Assembly (NCBI GenBank): GCA_023662835.1
Contig: JAMPII010000008.1
Location: 1-52,806 of the forward strand
From: Muribaculaceae bacterium
Lineage (GTDB): Bacteria > Bacteroidota > Bacteroidia > Bacteroidales > Muribaculaceae
Direction of reading: 5' to 3'
Length of the DNA stretch: 52,806 bases
Shown here: positions 26,808 to 35,553 of the stretch, one piece after another
How positions within the stretch are numbered: position 1 is the stretch's first letter
Layout of the letters: each line of letters begins with the position of its first letter
Made by a program: the position numbers and the translations under genes
Notes under the pieces: model-generated
Database searches by the model: none
What the model was told of the DNA's origin: nothing
What the model saw: the letters and a program-made list of their open reading frames with translations, nothing else

Positions 26808-27476
26808 TTAGTATGACAGATAAGGAAGAACGAAAGCTTCGGCAACGGGAAGGAATCGGTCGTGCCCCTTGGCATTGAGGTGGGCATGATCATTAACGCC
26901 TTTGTTCTGGAAATACTCGGCGCGAAACGCATCGCTGTGTGCATAGATATTGCCTCGGCGGGCGGCGTCGAAAACCGGTATAGAATATTGGCCACAAACA
27001 TCAATTGTAGCGTCAACTATCTGTCGGAAATTGTTATGATCGAATCCGGCTCCGTTCCAGCAGGTGAAGAACAATATATTGGCTTTCGGATAACGCGCTA
27101 TCAGGCTGTCGCACAACTGGCCAAGCCGCACACGGTAGGTATCTACACCTATCGAGTCGAGCAGTGCGGCATCGTTATGTCCGGCAATAAGCAGTATGCA
27201 GTCGAGCGAATCGGGAAGTTCGGTGTAGCGTTTGTACATGGCCTGGCCGAAGCGTGCGCGGTCGATCGACACACAATTGCCGTTGCGTCCGTGGTTGAAA
27301 TACTGCATACCGTGGCGTTTGGCAAACTTATAGTGCCACGTGTTCTCGATAGGTTCGCGGTGGTTGCGGGCATAGCTATCGCCGAACACAGCTATACGCT
27401 TTCCCTCAAGAGGCGATTGCGCCGTTGCTGTCAGAGCGCAAATAACTAATAAGCACAGTGATAATAAATTTTTCAT
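26808..27476 (-). CDS. Secreted SGNH/GDSL-family hydrolase
   Basis: This 222-residue exported esterase/lipase-fold protein has a signal peptide (1-19, cleavage after LTATA). Block I is FGDSYARN with nucleophile Ser34, block II is HGRNGN, block III is GHND at 99-102 (with Asn101), and block V is DHAH (Asp196, His199). It probably deacylates a carbohydrate or lipid in the periplasm; the substrate is not deducible. The ATG at 27476 starts the signal peptide, while the frame continues upstream into the phosphatase gene. It starts 20 nt after the MINPP-like gene, so both are probably co-transcribed. Confidence 0.88.
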   Translation of the reverse strand: MKNLLSLCLLVICALTATAQSPLEGKRIAVFGDSYARNHREPIENTWHYKFAKRHGMQYFNHGRNGNCVSIDRARFGQAMYKRYTELPDSLDCILLIAGHNDAALLDSIGVDTYRVRLGQLCDSLIARYPKANILFFTCWNGAGFDHNNFRQIVDATIDVCGQYSIPVFDAARRGNIYAHSDAFRAEYFQNKGVNDHAHLNAKGHDRFLPVAEAFVLPYLSY

Positions 27477-27496
27477 GGTTATGGTTATAATTAATC

Positions 27497-28783
27497 TTAA
27501 AGTTGTTTGTCGATTGGCAGGCAATGAATCAAATAGTCGCGCGCCTGATTCCACGGCACATAAACGGCTTCGTTGCCGGGTATCACCGCCACCGGCTGCT
27601 CATTCAAATCGAACCGTACATACAGGTTGCCCGTGGTTTGGGCGCGTAGCAGAATCATCTGCAGGTTGCAGGCCATTGGCGCTACATAGAAATTATGCCA
27701 ATGCAGCGCAACTGTGTCATAATAATTTGTCAGATAATAGCAACCGGGAACATGCATCAATGCCAACAGCGGAATCATTGTTTCGGCATGGCCGAAGCGT
27801 AGTTGTACACGAGCCTCCGACGACTGGCTTTGTAATGCATTGTCGGCCGTCACGATCAGATCGGCCAGCAGATCGGAGGCTATATCGACGGGAACGCGCG
27901 ACAACACATTGGCCGACCGCTCCAGATACTGACCCAAGTTTTTACACGCCCATAACCGATTCATCTCGTCGAGCGTTAGGTAGTCGAGTGGATTACAGTC
28001 GAAGCCTGAGGCTTCCATGCCGGCAATCAATCCATAAAGAGTCATACTCCATTGGCGGGCATTGTCGTCCGATAATGGATAGTTGGCGCCCAGATAGCGG
28101 CGTGCAGGCTCAACCGGCGCCGTATTCAGACAAAATTCGGCGTAGGGCTGGGCATAAGGGCGTGCCTTACGGTATGCTTTATAGTCGGCATCAACATCGA
28201 ACGGCCGCAACAGAGGGTTGTTCTGTGGCCCCGACGAGGTGTACACCCGCAATTTGTTGTTGAGTTGCGTAAGCCTGTGAGTGAAAGCGTACATGCTCAT
28301 CACACAGCGGGGCACATACGACGATATTGCCGTAACCCTCGCCTCATTTTTAAACAGCGCCGGGAATCGCATATACATACGTTCGGCTATCCCTTCCTGT
28401 TCCGAAACTCCAATTGAATCGAGTTCGCCCCAATGCCCCCCAGATTTGTCAATCACCGTTTCTAACAGGCTCAACAACCGGCGTCCTGCGGCTGTTATTG
28501 TACCCAGCGAATCGGCTCGCAAAAGTGTACGTTTGATTGTCAGCACACGTGAAGGCGAAGTCATATAACGCGCTCCATGGCGCGACACATGGTTAATCAT
28601 CACCGGACGTAGCGAATCAGGCAACTCAACGAACTGTTCAGGCACAGGATAAGGATAAGGCATAGAACTGCCCAGACATCGACGTGCGTCAAATTCTGTA
28701 CGCGTGGGGTCGGCCGCATGCGCAACAATAGCGCAACAGTGCAGCACAACAACTATTATCGCGAGTATTTTGTTGTAAGTCAT
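27497..28783 (-). CDS. MINPP-like histidine phosphatase (HAE subtype)
   Basis: This is a 428-residue secreted histidine phosphatase. The signal peptide (about 5-23, cleavage near AHAA) is followed by RHGARY at 68-73 with the catalytic histidine. The proton-donor motif is HAE at 332-334 (RFGHAET), the form typical of multiple inositol polyphosphate phosphatases. The two paralogues at the left end of the window have HD instead. Inositol hexakisphosphate or its breakdown products are the best substrate guess. The ATG at 28783 opens the signal peptide; an ATG at 28834 adds a stretch reading into the divergent gene. Its promoter probably lies inside the divergent gene's first codons. Confidence 0.87.
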   Translation of the reverse strand: MTYNKILAIIVVVLHCCAIVAHAADPTRTEFDARRCLGSSMPYPYPVPEQFVELPDSLRPVMINHVSRHGARYMTSPSRVLTIKRTLLRADSLGTITAAGRRLLSLLETVIDKSGGHWGELDSIGVSEQEGIAERMYMRFPALFKNEARVTAISSYVPRCVMSMYAFTHRLTQLNNKLRVYTSSGPQNNPLLRPFDVDADYKAYRKARPYAQPYAEFCLNTAPVEPARRYLGANYPLSDDNARQWSMTLYGLIAGMEASGFDCNPLDYLTLDEMNRLWACKNLGQYLERSANVLSRVPVDIASDLLADLIVTADNALQSQSSEARVQLRFGHAETMIPLLALMHVPGCYYLTNYYDTVALHWHNFYVAPMACNLQMILLRAQTTGNLYVRFDLNEQPVAVIPGNEAVYVPWNQARDYLIHCLPIDKQL

Positions 28784-28802
28784 AATCGTTTTGCTACCTT
28801 TG
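28772..28802 (+). promoter_or_regulatory. Promoter of the small TPR-like gene
   Basis: GTTG (28772-28775), a 19-nt spacer and TACCTTTG (28795-28802) fit the phylum consensus. The ATG at 28811 is only 8 nt past the box, so the transcript may be leaderless or nearly so. Confidence 0.6.
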
Positions 28803-28810
28803 TGAACAAT

Positions 28811-29083
28811 ATGGAATTCCGCAAATATATACAATCACTTATAAATAATAATGACTGCGACAGCGCAATTGTTGAATTGACTGATAAGATTGATTCAACC
28901 GACGCTGAGGCGTGGATGCTGGTTCTCCGTGGCAAACTTTACTGGCGTAGGGGAAAGGTGCGTGAGGCAATGAACGATTACTATGCCGCCGACCTGATTG
29001 AACCCGATGGCGAAGCCGCATGCCTTTTGGAAAACGCACAGGCAATCATGCAGTTCCGATGCACCGACCTACTTAATCCATAG
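28811..29083 (+). CDS. Small TPR-like protein
   Basis: This cytoplasmic protein of 90 residues is built of three or four helices. The segment WMLVLRGKLYWRRGKVREAMNDYYAADLIEPDGEA at about 35-70 reads as one TPR unit. The chain is too short for a full superhelix, so it may be a capping fragment or dimer. The ATG at 28811 is chosen because a promoter box ends at 28802; the open frame extends to 28718. It diverges from the MINPP-like gene and its stop is one base from the xseB stop on the other strand. Function unknown. Confidence 0.65.
   Translation: MEFRKYIQSLINNNDCDSAIVELTDKIDSTDAEAWMLVLRGKLYWRRGKVREAMNDYYAADLIEPDGEAACLLENAQAIMQFRCTDLLNP
28822..28829 (-). promoter_or_regulatory. Possible -7 element of the MINPP-like gene
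   Basis: The minus strand reads TATATTTG, 38 nt before the ATG at 28783. It lies inside the first codons of the divergent gene. No clear -33 box is present. Confidence 0.35.
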
Positions 29084-29084
29084 C

Positions 29085-29306
29085 CTACGATTGAGGCTGA
29101 TTCAGAATCGTTTGCAGTTCCTTATCGGTGTTGACCAAACGCGAACGGCATTCGGTGAGCAACTGCGTAGCACGGCGCGTGTAAGCAGCAAGCAGGTCGA
29201 TATCCAGTTCGTCCGACTGCATTTTTTTCAGTATTCCTTCCAGTTCAGCAAGAGCCTGTGAATAGGTCATTTTTTCGACCGGTGTGAATTCGGGAGTCTG
29301 TATCAT
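29085..29306 (-). CDS. xseB: Exodeoxyribonuclease VII small subunit
   Basis: This subunit of 73 residues pairs with XseA to degrade single-stranded DNA into oligonucleotides. It has the family helical hairpin, with MTYSQALAELEGILKKMQSDELDIDLLAAYTRRATQLL at about 13-50. It follows xseA by 6 nt at the end of the der-helicase-DUF3256-xseA-xseB run. Its stop codon is separated by one base from the stop of the convergent TPR-like gene, so the two 3' UTRs must overlap. Confidence 0.93.
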   Translation of the reverse strand: MIQTPEFTPVEKMTYSQALAELEGILKKMQSDELDIDLLAAYTRRATQLLTECRSRLVNTDKELQTILNQPQS

Positions 29307-29312
29307 AACGGG

Positions 29313-30605
29313 TTATTCAGTTTTTATCGATTTGATTATGCCGTCGGCCAAGGTGGTTTCCATAACTACACCCGCGGCCACGTCACCGGCCGAACGTATG
29401 GCCGTTCCTGCGACGCGCGTGATGGAATAGCCACGCTTTAATGTAGCCTGTGGCGACAAGGCGTCGAGCAGTTGCTCAAACGAGCAAAGACGCTGCCGCT
29501 GATTGTCAAGCATGCGTGTTATTGAATGGCTCAGCGTGCCCGAAAGCGATTCAAGCCGCAACATCTGAGGCTGAAGCCTCCGCGACGAGATTTGCTGCAG
29601 TGCCATGGCCATACGGTCGACACGCGACGAGGCGCGCGTCAACGCTGCTGCGGGAAGCGACGGCAGCTTCCCCTCGTAAATGCCCAGTTGCTGGAAACAT
29701 CCGGCAATATACTGGCTCGCCGACAAGGCTATGTCGCGACCCAGCGCATTTAGCCTGTCGTAGGATTGCTTGCCTAGCTGCAACAAGAATTCGGCTGCCG
29801 CTGTTGGCGTTTTAACTCGCTGGCATGCAACATAATCGAGTATGGTAACATCGCGTTCGTGCCCTATCCCAACAATTATGGGGAGCGGAAACTGTGCAAC
29901 CGCAGCTGCCAGATCGTAGTTCTCGAACGAGAGCAAGTCGCTCGACGATCCGCCTCCACGGATAATCACCACACAGTCCCACATATTTTGCTCTGCCTCG
30001 ATCCGTTTGAGCGCCGCAATCACTGTGGCCGGAGTTCGCTCACCTTGCATTATGGCCGGAAACAGCCCGGTTGTAAAGCGGAGTTTCAGCGGGTCGGCGG
30101 CAAGTTGATTCATAAAGTCGCCATAGCCGGCCGCTTCGGCCGACGAAACTATAGCAATTCGCAGCGTAGGTTCATTCCACGCTAAACTTTTGTTTATATC
30201 GGCAATACCCTGTGCTTTCAGCCGTTGAAGCATCTCGCGCCGGCGTCGCAAAAGGTCGCCCATAGTATAGTCGGGATTGACTGCATTGATAACCAGCGAC
30301 AATCCGTAAACCGGATGCATCGACACTGACAAACGAACCATCACTTTGAGCCCCGACACAAAGTCCTGACCCGTAGCCGCATAAAAATCGGAACGGATCA
30401 CACGGAACACATTTGCCCATATTGCCGCGCGCGACTTGGCAACAGTTGTTCCGGCCTCATCTTTCTGCAGCAATTCCATATAGCAATGCCCTCCACGCAC
30501 GGCTACGTCGCTCAACTCAGCTGTGACCCATACATTCTGAAGCGGGGAAACATTGAGCTGGCAGGCTATGCGATGGTTCAGTTCGCTTAGCGTTATGGCT
30601 TCCAT
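29313..30605 (-). CDS. xseA: Exodeoxyribonuclease VII large subunit
   Basis: This is the catalytic subunit of exonuclease VII, a cytoplasmic single-strand nuclease in DNA repair. The 430-residue protein has the N-terminal OB fold (about 1-100, NVWVTAELSDVAVRGGHCYMEL). The core has RGGGSSSDLLSFENYDLAAAV and GIGHERDVTILDYVA, both family signatures, and a C-terminal coiled coil ends in LKRGYSI. The start at 30605 overlaps the DUF3256 stop by one base (TAATG). The frame also runs upstream to 30689, but the family N-terminus (MEAITLSELN) begins here. Confidence 0.95.
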   Translation of the reverse strand: MEAITLSELNHRIACQLNVSPLQNVWVTAELSDVAVRGGHCYMELLQKDEAGTTVAKSRAAIWANVFRVIRSDFYAATGQDFVSGLKVMVRLSVSMHPVYGLSLVINAVNPDYTMGDLLRRRREMLQRLKAQGIADINKSLAWNEPTLRIAIVSSAEAAGYGDFMNQLAADPLKLRFTTGLFPAIMQGERTPATVIAALKRIEAEQNMWDCVVIIRGGGSSSDLLSFENYDLAAAVAQFPLPIIVGIGHERDVTILDYVACQRVKTPTAAAEFLLQLGKQSYDRLNALGRDIALSASQYIAGCFQQLGIYEGKLPSLPAAALTRASSRVDRMAMALQQISSRRLQPQMLRLESLSGTLSHSITRMLDNQRQRLCSFEQLLDALSPQATLKRGYSITRVAGTAIRSAGDVAAGVVMETTLADGIIKSIKTE

Positions 30606-31258
30606 TATCTCTGCTTTACAAATTTTGCTTTCTGCGGATTCCAGACAAAAGTAAGTTGCTTTACAATAATTGGTTTTACCAAATTCCAATCATCGTCGGA
30701 CAAAAATTTATTCAATCGGTTGTTAACGGTAAGCAAACCGGTCTTGCTGTCGTAGGTGTACTCGGCCAACATGAACGGAACCTTTTCGGCTAACAATTCT
30801 CGGCTAGCCTTTGATGGGGAAACAAGCCACTCGTCGGCTTTCAGCTCAGGCATGTAGGGTTGTCGACTATTGTCGAGAGGGCGCCAGTCGAGGCTGTAGA
30901 ACGTAAGTTCGCTATCCTCAGCAGGGAGCTTGGCTGTATGTATCAAAGCTACTATAGTATCGTTTTTTGCCTTCAGAAGAGCCAGTTGATAAACAGTTGC
31001 ATCGGTCATTTCAATCGTTACTGCATCGGAGTCCATTGCCGTGATACGCGACTTGCCACCAAGCTGGTTGCGTGTCGGCGTGTCGGAACCGCTGGCAAAA
31101 TAGTCGATCATGTCGAGCCGGGCATTCCGGTCGAGCATCGGAAACACACTGGCCGGGGCGTTGGCAAACGCTCCGGCGGCGGTTGTGCGAGCCTTGGCGC
31201 TGTTGGAAGCTACCAAAGCAATCACCGCTGAAATAATGACCAAAGTTAACCGTTTCAT
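30605..31258 (-). CDS. Secreted DUF3256 family protein
   Basis: This 217-residue exported protein has a signal peptide (1-23, cleavage near AKA). The following ASVFPMLDRNARLDMIDYFASG block matches DUF3256, a family of small periplasmic Bacteroidales proteins of unknown role. It overlaps the helicase gene by 4 nt and xseA by 1 nt, so it is translated in a coupled run with nucleic-acid enzymes despite being exported. This placement is conserved operon packing rather than evidence of a shared process. There are no catalytic motifs. Confidence 0.85.
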   Translation of the reverse strand: MKRLTLVIISAVIALVASNSAKARTTAAGAFANAPASVFPMLDRNARLDMIDYFASGSDTPTRNQLGGKSRITAMDSDAVTIEMTDATVYQLALLKAKNDTIVALIHTAKLPAEDSELTFYSLDWRPLDNSRQPYMPELKADEWLVSPSKASRELLAEKVPFMLAEYTYDSKTGLLTVNNRLNKFLSDDDWNLVKPIIVKQLTFVWNPQKAKFVKQR

Positions 31259-33006
31259 TTTTTTCGCTTTCCTTTCTTTATAAATTTGTCGTAGTTACCG
31301 TGGTGCTTTTCCGGCTCCTCTTTTTTCTTTCGGCGTGTCGAGGCTCGCGAATAATCCTTATCCAAATCGGCAATCTCGGCGTGAAGTTTCTGCCCTACGA
31401 AGTCGAATCCGGTGAGAGCCTGTACTACACGCCTTGCGTCAGCTTTCCGAACGTCGAACAGCGAATATGTTCGCATTAAATCGATGCGACCAACGTCGAC
31501 ACGGTGTCCCGCAACGGCATGGTTGAGTATGTCGATCAAATTGCCGGCATAAAAACCGTCGGCTTTACCTACGTTCACATATATACGCTCCATTCCGCGG
31601 TCGGCCGTACGGCGATCCTTCTCCTCGGGCGTGCGTGGCTTGTTCTCTTTCTGCTTCTTTCCTTTGGCGGGCTTTTCGTCGATATAGTCGATTGTCGGAG
31701 CGTCCTTATAGTACTCAAGCAAACGGTTGAACTCCAACGACAATACTCTTTTAAGCAAATCGTCTTCTGACAGCCATCCTAGTTTGCGACTCACTCCGGG
31801 AAGATACTTGCCTATCTCCTCGTCGTCAACTTTCACCCGCTCTATGCGGTCGGCCAGATTGTAGAGTTGCTTCTCTATGATATGCTGAGGTGTCGGCACC
31901 TCCTTGCGCTCAAATGTTTTCCCGATTCGCTTCTCGATGTCGCGCAACTTGGATTTCTCACGCGAATGGATAATTGCCACCGATATACCCGTTTTACCTG
32001 CGCGACCTGTACGCCCCGAGCGGTGGGTGTAGGTTGCGATATCGTCGGGCAGTCCATAGTTTATCACATGGGTAAGGTCGTTAACGTCAAGGCCTCGCGC
32101 CGCAACATCAGTTGCTACCAACAAACTAAGAACATGATCGCGGAATTTTTTCATCACTGTGTCGCGCTGGTTCTGCGACAGTTCGCCATGGAGTGAATCG
32201 GCGTTATACCCGTCCTGAATCAGTTTATCGGCAATCTCTTGCGTCTCCAGACGCGTGCGACAGAAAATAATTCCGTAAATATTTGGATTGTCGTCGGCTA
32301 TACGTTTCAGCGCAAGATACTTATCGCGGGCATGCACCATATAATATATGTGGCGAACGTTTTCTGCTCCCGTATTTCGTGTGCCTATGACAAACTCCTG
32401 CGGGTTGTGCATGTACGTGCGGGCAATCTTCGCAATTTCATTAGGCATTGTGGCCGAAAACAGGAGCATTTTACGCTGTTCGGGCACATGGGTAAGTATA
32501 TTGTTGATATCATCGACAAATCCCATATTAAGCATCTCATCGGCCTCGTCAAGAATCACGGTATGAACTTTTTCCAGTCTGACAACACCGCGTTCGATAA
32601 GGTCGATTAAACGACCGGGCGTGGCCACTATCACTTGCACCCCCTTACGCAGAGCCTTTATCTGGCTTTCGATGCTCGAGCCTCCATACACGGGGAGCAC
32701 ATTCATATGAGGAAGATACTTCGAATAATCGGCCAGGTCGCTTCCTATCTGCAAACAAAGTTCACGCGTGGGGGCTATGATAAGAGCCTGTGGCTCATTT
32801 AGGTTTGTATCGATACGCTGAAGTACGGGCAAACCAAAAGCGGCCGTCTTGCCGGTGCCTGTCTGTGCCAATGCAACAACATCTCCCTCTTCGTTGAGCA
32901 GGTGAGGGATCACCTTTTCCTGAACCGGCATGGGGTTTTCGAAACCCATTTCTTCAATGGCCCGGCGCAACGGCGCGTTCACACCCAGTTCTTCAAATGT
33001 TAGCAT
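31255..33006 (-). CDS. DEAD-box ATP-dependent RNA helicase with DbpA-like RNA-binding domain
   Basis: This 583-residue cytoplasmic helicase probably acts in ribosome assembly or cold-shock mRNA remodelling. The RecA-like core has the Q motif near 22-29, AQTGTGKT at 47-54, PTREL, TPGRLID, DEAD at 152-155, SAT at 183-185 and HRSGRTGR. A DbpA-type RNA-binding domain follows (RIYVNVGKADGFYAGNLIDIL onward), and the chain ends in a strongly basic Lys-rich tail. The layout resembles DeaD/CsdA, but DbpA cannot be excluded. The ATG at 33006 gives the usual MLTFEELG start and an 10-nt gap from der; an upstream ATG at 33027 would overlap der. Confidence 0.93.
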   Translation of the reverse strand: MLTFEELGVNAPLRRAIEEMGFENPMPVQEKVIPHLLNEEGDVVALAQTGTGKTAAFGLPVLQRIDTNLNEPQALIIAPTRELCLQIGSDLADYSKYLPHMNVLPVYGGSSIESQIKALRKGVQVIVATPGRLIDLIERGVVRLEKVHTVILDEADEMLNMGFVDDINNILTHVPEQRKMLLFSATMPNEIAKIARTYMHNPQEFVIGTRNTGAENVRHIYYMVHARDKYLALKRIADDNPNIYGIIFCRTRLETQEIADKLIQDGYNADSLHGELSQNQRDTVMKKFRDHVLSLLVATDVAARGLDVNDLTHVINYGLPDDIATYTHRSGRTGRAGKTGISVAIIHSREKSKLRDIEKRIGKTFERKEVPTPQHIIEKQLYNLADRIERVKVDDEEIGKYLPGVSRKLGWLSEDDLLKRVLSLEFNRLLEYYKDAPTIDYIDEKPAKGKKQKENKPRTPEEKDRRTADRGMERIYVNVGKADGFYAGNLIDILNHAVAGHRVDVGRIDLMRTYSLFDVRKADARRVVQALTGFDFVGQKLHAEIADLDKDYSRASTRRKKKEEPEKHHGNYDKFIKKGKRKK

Positions 33007-33016
33007 ATATTCCTTT

Positions 33017-34333
33017 TTATTTTTCACGCATGTAGATATTCACCGGCGTTCCTGTGAAATCCCATTTCTCGCGTATTTTATTTTCAAGATAACGCCGATA
33101 CGGCTCCTTAACCCATTGTGGCAGGTTGCAGAAGAACACAAACGTCGGTATAACCTGATCCTTAAGCATTGTAACATACTTTATCTTCACAAACTTGCCC
33201 TTGTTCGACGGCGGTGGATAGGCTCCGATAACATCCTGCATATAAGTGTTGAGCTGCGAGGTGGGAACCAAGCGGTTGCGATTTTCATTAACTTTCACGG
33301 CCGTTTCCAGCACCTTGTGGATTCGCTGCTTTGTCAGAGCCGACCCGAAAATGATGGGAAAGTCGCTGAAAGGAGCGAAACGCGAACGTATAGCGTCCTC
33401 CATAACCTTGATGGCTTTCTGCGATTTATCCTCAACAAGATCCCACTTGTTCACACAAACAACCAGCCCCTTCTTGTTTCGCTGAATGAGCGAGAATATG
33501 CTGACATCCTGACTCTCTATTCCGCGGGTTGCATCGATCATGAGTATGCAGACATCCGAAGCCTCAATCGAGCGGATTGAACGGATAACCGAATAATACT
33601 CAATATCTTCGTTTACTTTTGTTTTCTTTCTTATACCTGCCGTATCAACCAGATAAAAGTCGAAGCCGAATTTGTTGTAGCGCGTATAAATCGAGTCGCG
33701 CGTTGTGCCGGCAATGTTTGTAACGATGTTACGCTCCTCGCCGATAAAGGCGTTGATGATCGACGATTTACCGGCGTTCGGCCTGCCTACGATAGCAAAT
33801 CGCGGTATATGGTCGAGAGCCTGCAGTTCAGTATCGTCGTCAGGAAGGTCCTTGACAACCTCGTCGAGCAATTCGCCTGTCCCATGGCCATTGGTTGCCG
33901 AAACAGGGAAAGGCTCTCCCAGGCCAAGGGCGTAGAATTCAGCTATATTGTATATCCAGCTGTTGGTGTCAACCTTGTTAGCAACCAGGATAACCGGTTT
34001 GGTTGAGCGGCGCAGAATTTCTGCGACATGGTCGTCGAGGTCGGTGGTGCCGTTTGTAGCATCGACAACGAACATTATCACATCGGCTTCCTCAATGGCA
34101 AGATGCACTTGCTTGTTTATTTCTGATTCGAAAATATCGTCGGAGTTTACCACCCAGCCGCCGGTGTCGACAATAGAAAACTCTTTGCCACACCATTCCA
34201 CTTTGCCGTACTGGCGGTCGCGGGTCGTTCCGGCGGTATCGTCGACAATGGCGGTGCGGGTTTGAGTCAGGCGGTTGAATAGCGTCGACTTGCCCACATT
34301 GGGGCGGCCTACAATGGCTACTAGTCTTCCCAT
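33017..34333 (-). CDS. der: GTPase Der (EngA)
   Basis: Der is a tandem-domain GTPase needed for 50S ribosomal subunit maturation. The 438-residue protein has two G domains. The first has GRPNVGKS at 9-16 and DTGG; the second has [14 protein letters not shown] and NKWD. A C-terminal KH-like domain ends in [11 protein letters not shown]. The ATG at 34333 yields the invariant [16 protein letters not shown] start; an upstream ATG at 34384 adds an unlikely 17 residues. With era at the left end, the window carries two of the main ribosome-assembly GTPases. Confidence 0.97.
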   Translation of the reverse strand: MGRLVAIVGRPNVGKSTLFNRLTQTRTAIVDDTAGTTRDRQYGKVEWCGKEFSIVDTGGWVVNSDDIFESEINKQVHLAIEEADVIMFVVDATNGTTDLDDHVAEILRRSTKPVILVANKVDTNSWIYNIAEFYALGLGEPFPVSATNGHGTGELLDEVVKDLPDDDTELQALDHIPRFAIVGRPNAGKSSIINAFIGEERNIVTNIAGTTRDSIYTRYNKFGFDFYLVDTAGIRKKTKVNEDIEYYSVIRSIRSIEASDVCILMIDATRGIESQDVSIFSLIQRNKKGLVVCVNKWDLVEDKSQKAIKVMEDAIRSRFAPFSDFPIIFGSALTKQRIHKVLETAVKVNENRNRLVPTSQLNTYMQDVIGAYPPPSNKGKFVKIKYVTMLKDQVIPTFVFFCNLPQWVKEPYRRYLENKIREKWDFTGTPVNIYMREK

Positions 34334-34407
34334 AAATATATACTTTGTTTTAACTTCTTTAATGTAAACAACTTTAAGCCACAAAAAGATAGCGGCCGAG
34401 CATTATA

Positions 34408-35541
34408 TCACTCGATTTTGCGACGGAATGTGCAGCGGCGACGGTGCAAACGGTGGTCAAAAAATTTCCACTGCTGCTGCACATTCTGATTATCGGCAAG
34501 CTCTACATTGCTCTCGGCCCAGCGATAGCCACTCTCAATGAATATCGGCACAAGGTCGGTGAACAGCATCGAGTTAACCCCCTTGCTCTGGTATTCGGGA
34601 GCAACGGCAACCATCATCAGGTCGACAATGTCGTTTTTTCCGTACAATCCCTTGAGCAGGTGCCACCAGCCGAAAGGAAACAGTTTTCCGCGACTCCGTT
34701 GTAGCGCCCGGCTCATCGATGGCATCGTTATCCCTACGCCGACAAGCTTCTCGTCGGCATCGACTATTATACTGAGGTTTTTCAACCGGAGCATTGGCAG
34801 ATACATATCTATATAATACTTTATTTGGCGCGGTGTTAGCGGCGAATACCCATAAAGCTTATCGTAGGTTTGGTTGAAAAGTTCGAACAGTGCTACGCCA
34901 TAATCGGCTTTCAGACGCTTGGAGCTGGTGTACTTTTTAGTGTGTAGATTATACTTCCGCTCCACAATGTCCGACACTCGCTGCAGCCGTTCGGGCACTT
35001 GCCCAGGCACTGTCATTCGAAACTCAACCCATTCGGCATCAGGTTCGAATCCCATGCGTCGCATATGCTCCGGGTAGTATGGATAGTTATATATCGTAGC
35101 CATGGTGCCCAGTTCGTCGAAGCCGAAAGTAAGCATTCCTTCATGATCAAGGTCGGTGAAACCCAACGGCCCAACAATCGAATCCATTCCATTCTCCTGC
35201 CCCCACTTCATTACGGTTTTAAACAAAGCATCGGTCACCTCCTCATCGTCGATAAAATCAACAAAACCGAAGCGCACATCTTTCGTTTCCGACCGGCTGT
35301 TAACGATATCATTTATTATACCCGTTATGCGACCTACCGCCTTGCCGTCGCGATAGGCCATCCACGATTTTGCCTTACAATGCTCAAACGCTGGGTTCAC
35401 CGCGGGGTTGAGTGTGTTGACATCGTCCATTATCAGAGGTGGCACATAACAGTCGTTCCCTTTATATAGGTCGATGCCAAATTGCGCATAGCGGCGCAGC
35501 TCGTTTTTAGCTGGTTTTATCTCGCGTATTTCTACAGCCAT
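34408..35541 (-). CDS. GNAT-like hypothetical protein
   Basis: This 377-residue cytoplasmic protein resembles two-part GNAT-fold proteins of Bacteroidetes. The N-terminal half has YKGNDCYVPPLIMDD and AYRDGKAVGRITGIIND, and the C-terminal half has LMMVAVAPEYQSKGVNSMLF, the acetyl-CoA-binding V-x-P-x-x-x-x-x-G pattern. The substrate is unknown. It begins 12 nt after the pseudokinase gene, so the two are probably one transcript and may work on a common target. The C-terminal HHRLHRRRCTFRRKIE is very basic. Confidence 0.75.
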   Translation of the reverse strand: MAVEIREIKPAKNELRRYAQFGIDLYKGNDCYVPPLIMDDVNTLNPAVNPAFEHCKAKSWMAYRDGKAVGRITGIINDIVNSRSETKDVRFGFVDFIDDEEVTDALFKTVMKWGQENGMDSIVGPLGFTDLDHEGMLTFGFDELGTMATIYNYPYYPEHMRRMGFEPDAEWVEFRMTVPGQVPERLQRVSDIVERKYNLHTKKYTSSKRLKADYGVALFELFNQTYDKLYGYSPLTPRQIKYYIDMYLPMLRLKNLSIIVDADEKLVGVGITMPSMSRALQRSRGKLFPFGWWHLLKGLYGKNDIVDLMMVAVAPEYQSKGVNSMLFTDLVPIFIESGYRWAESNVELADNQNVQQQWKFFDHRLHRRRCTFRRKIE

Positions 35542-35553
35542 ATCTGAGATTGT

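Noticed and set aside
27475-28263. 262-codon plus-strand frame opposite the MINPP-like and SGNH genes
   Set aside because: Antisense to two genes with full catalytic motifs; Arg/Ser/His-rich composition and no domain.
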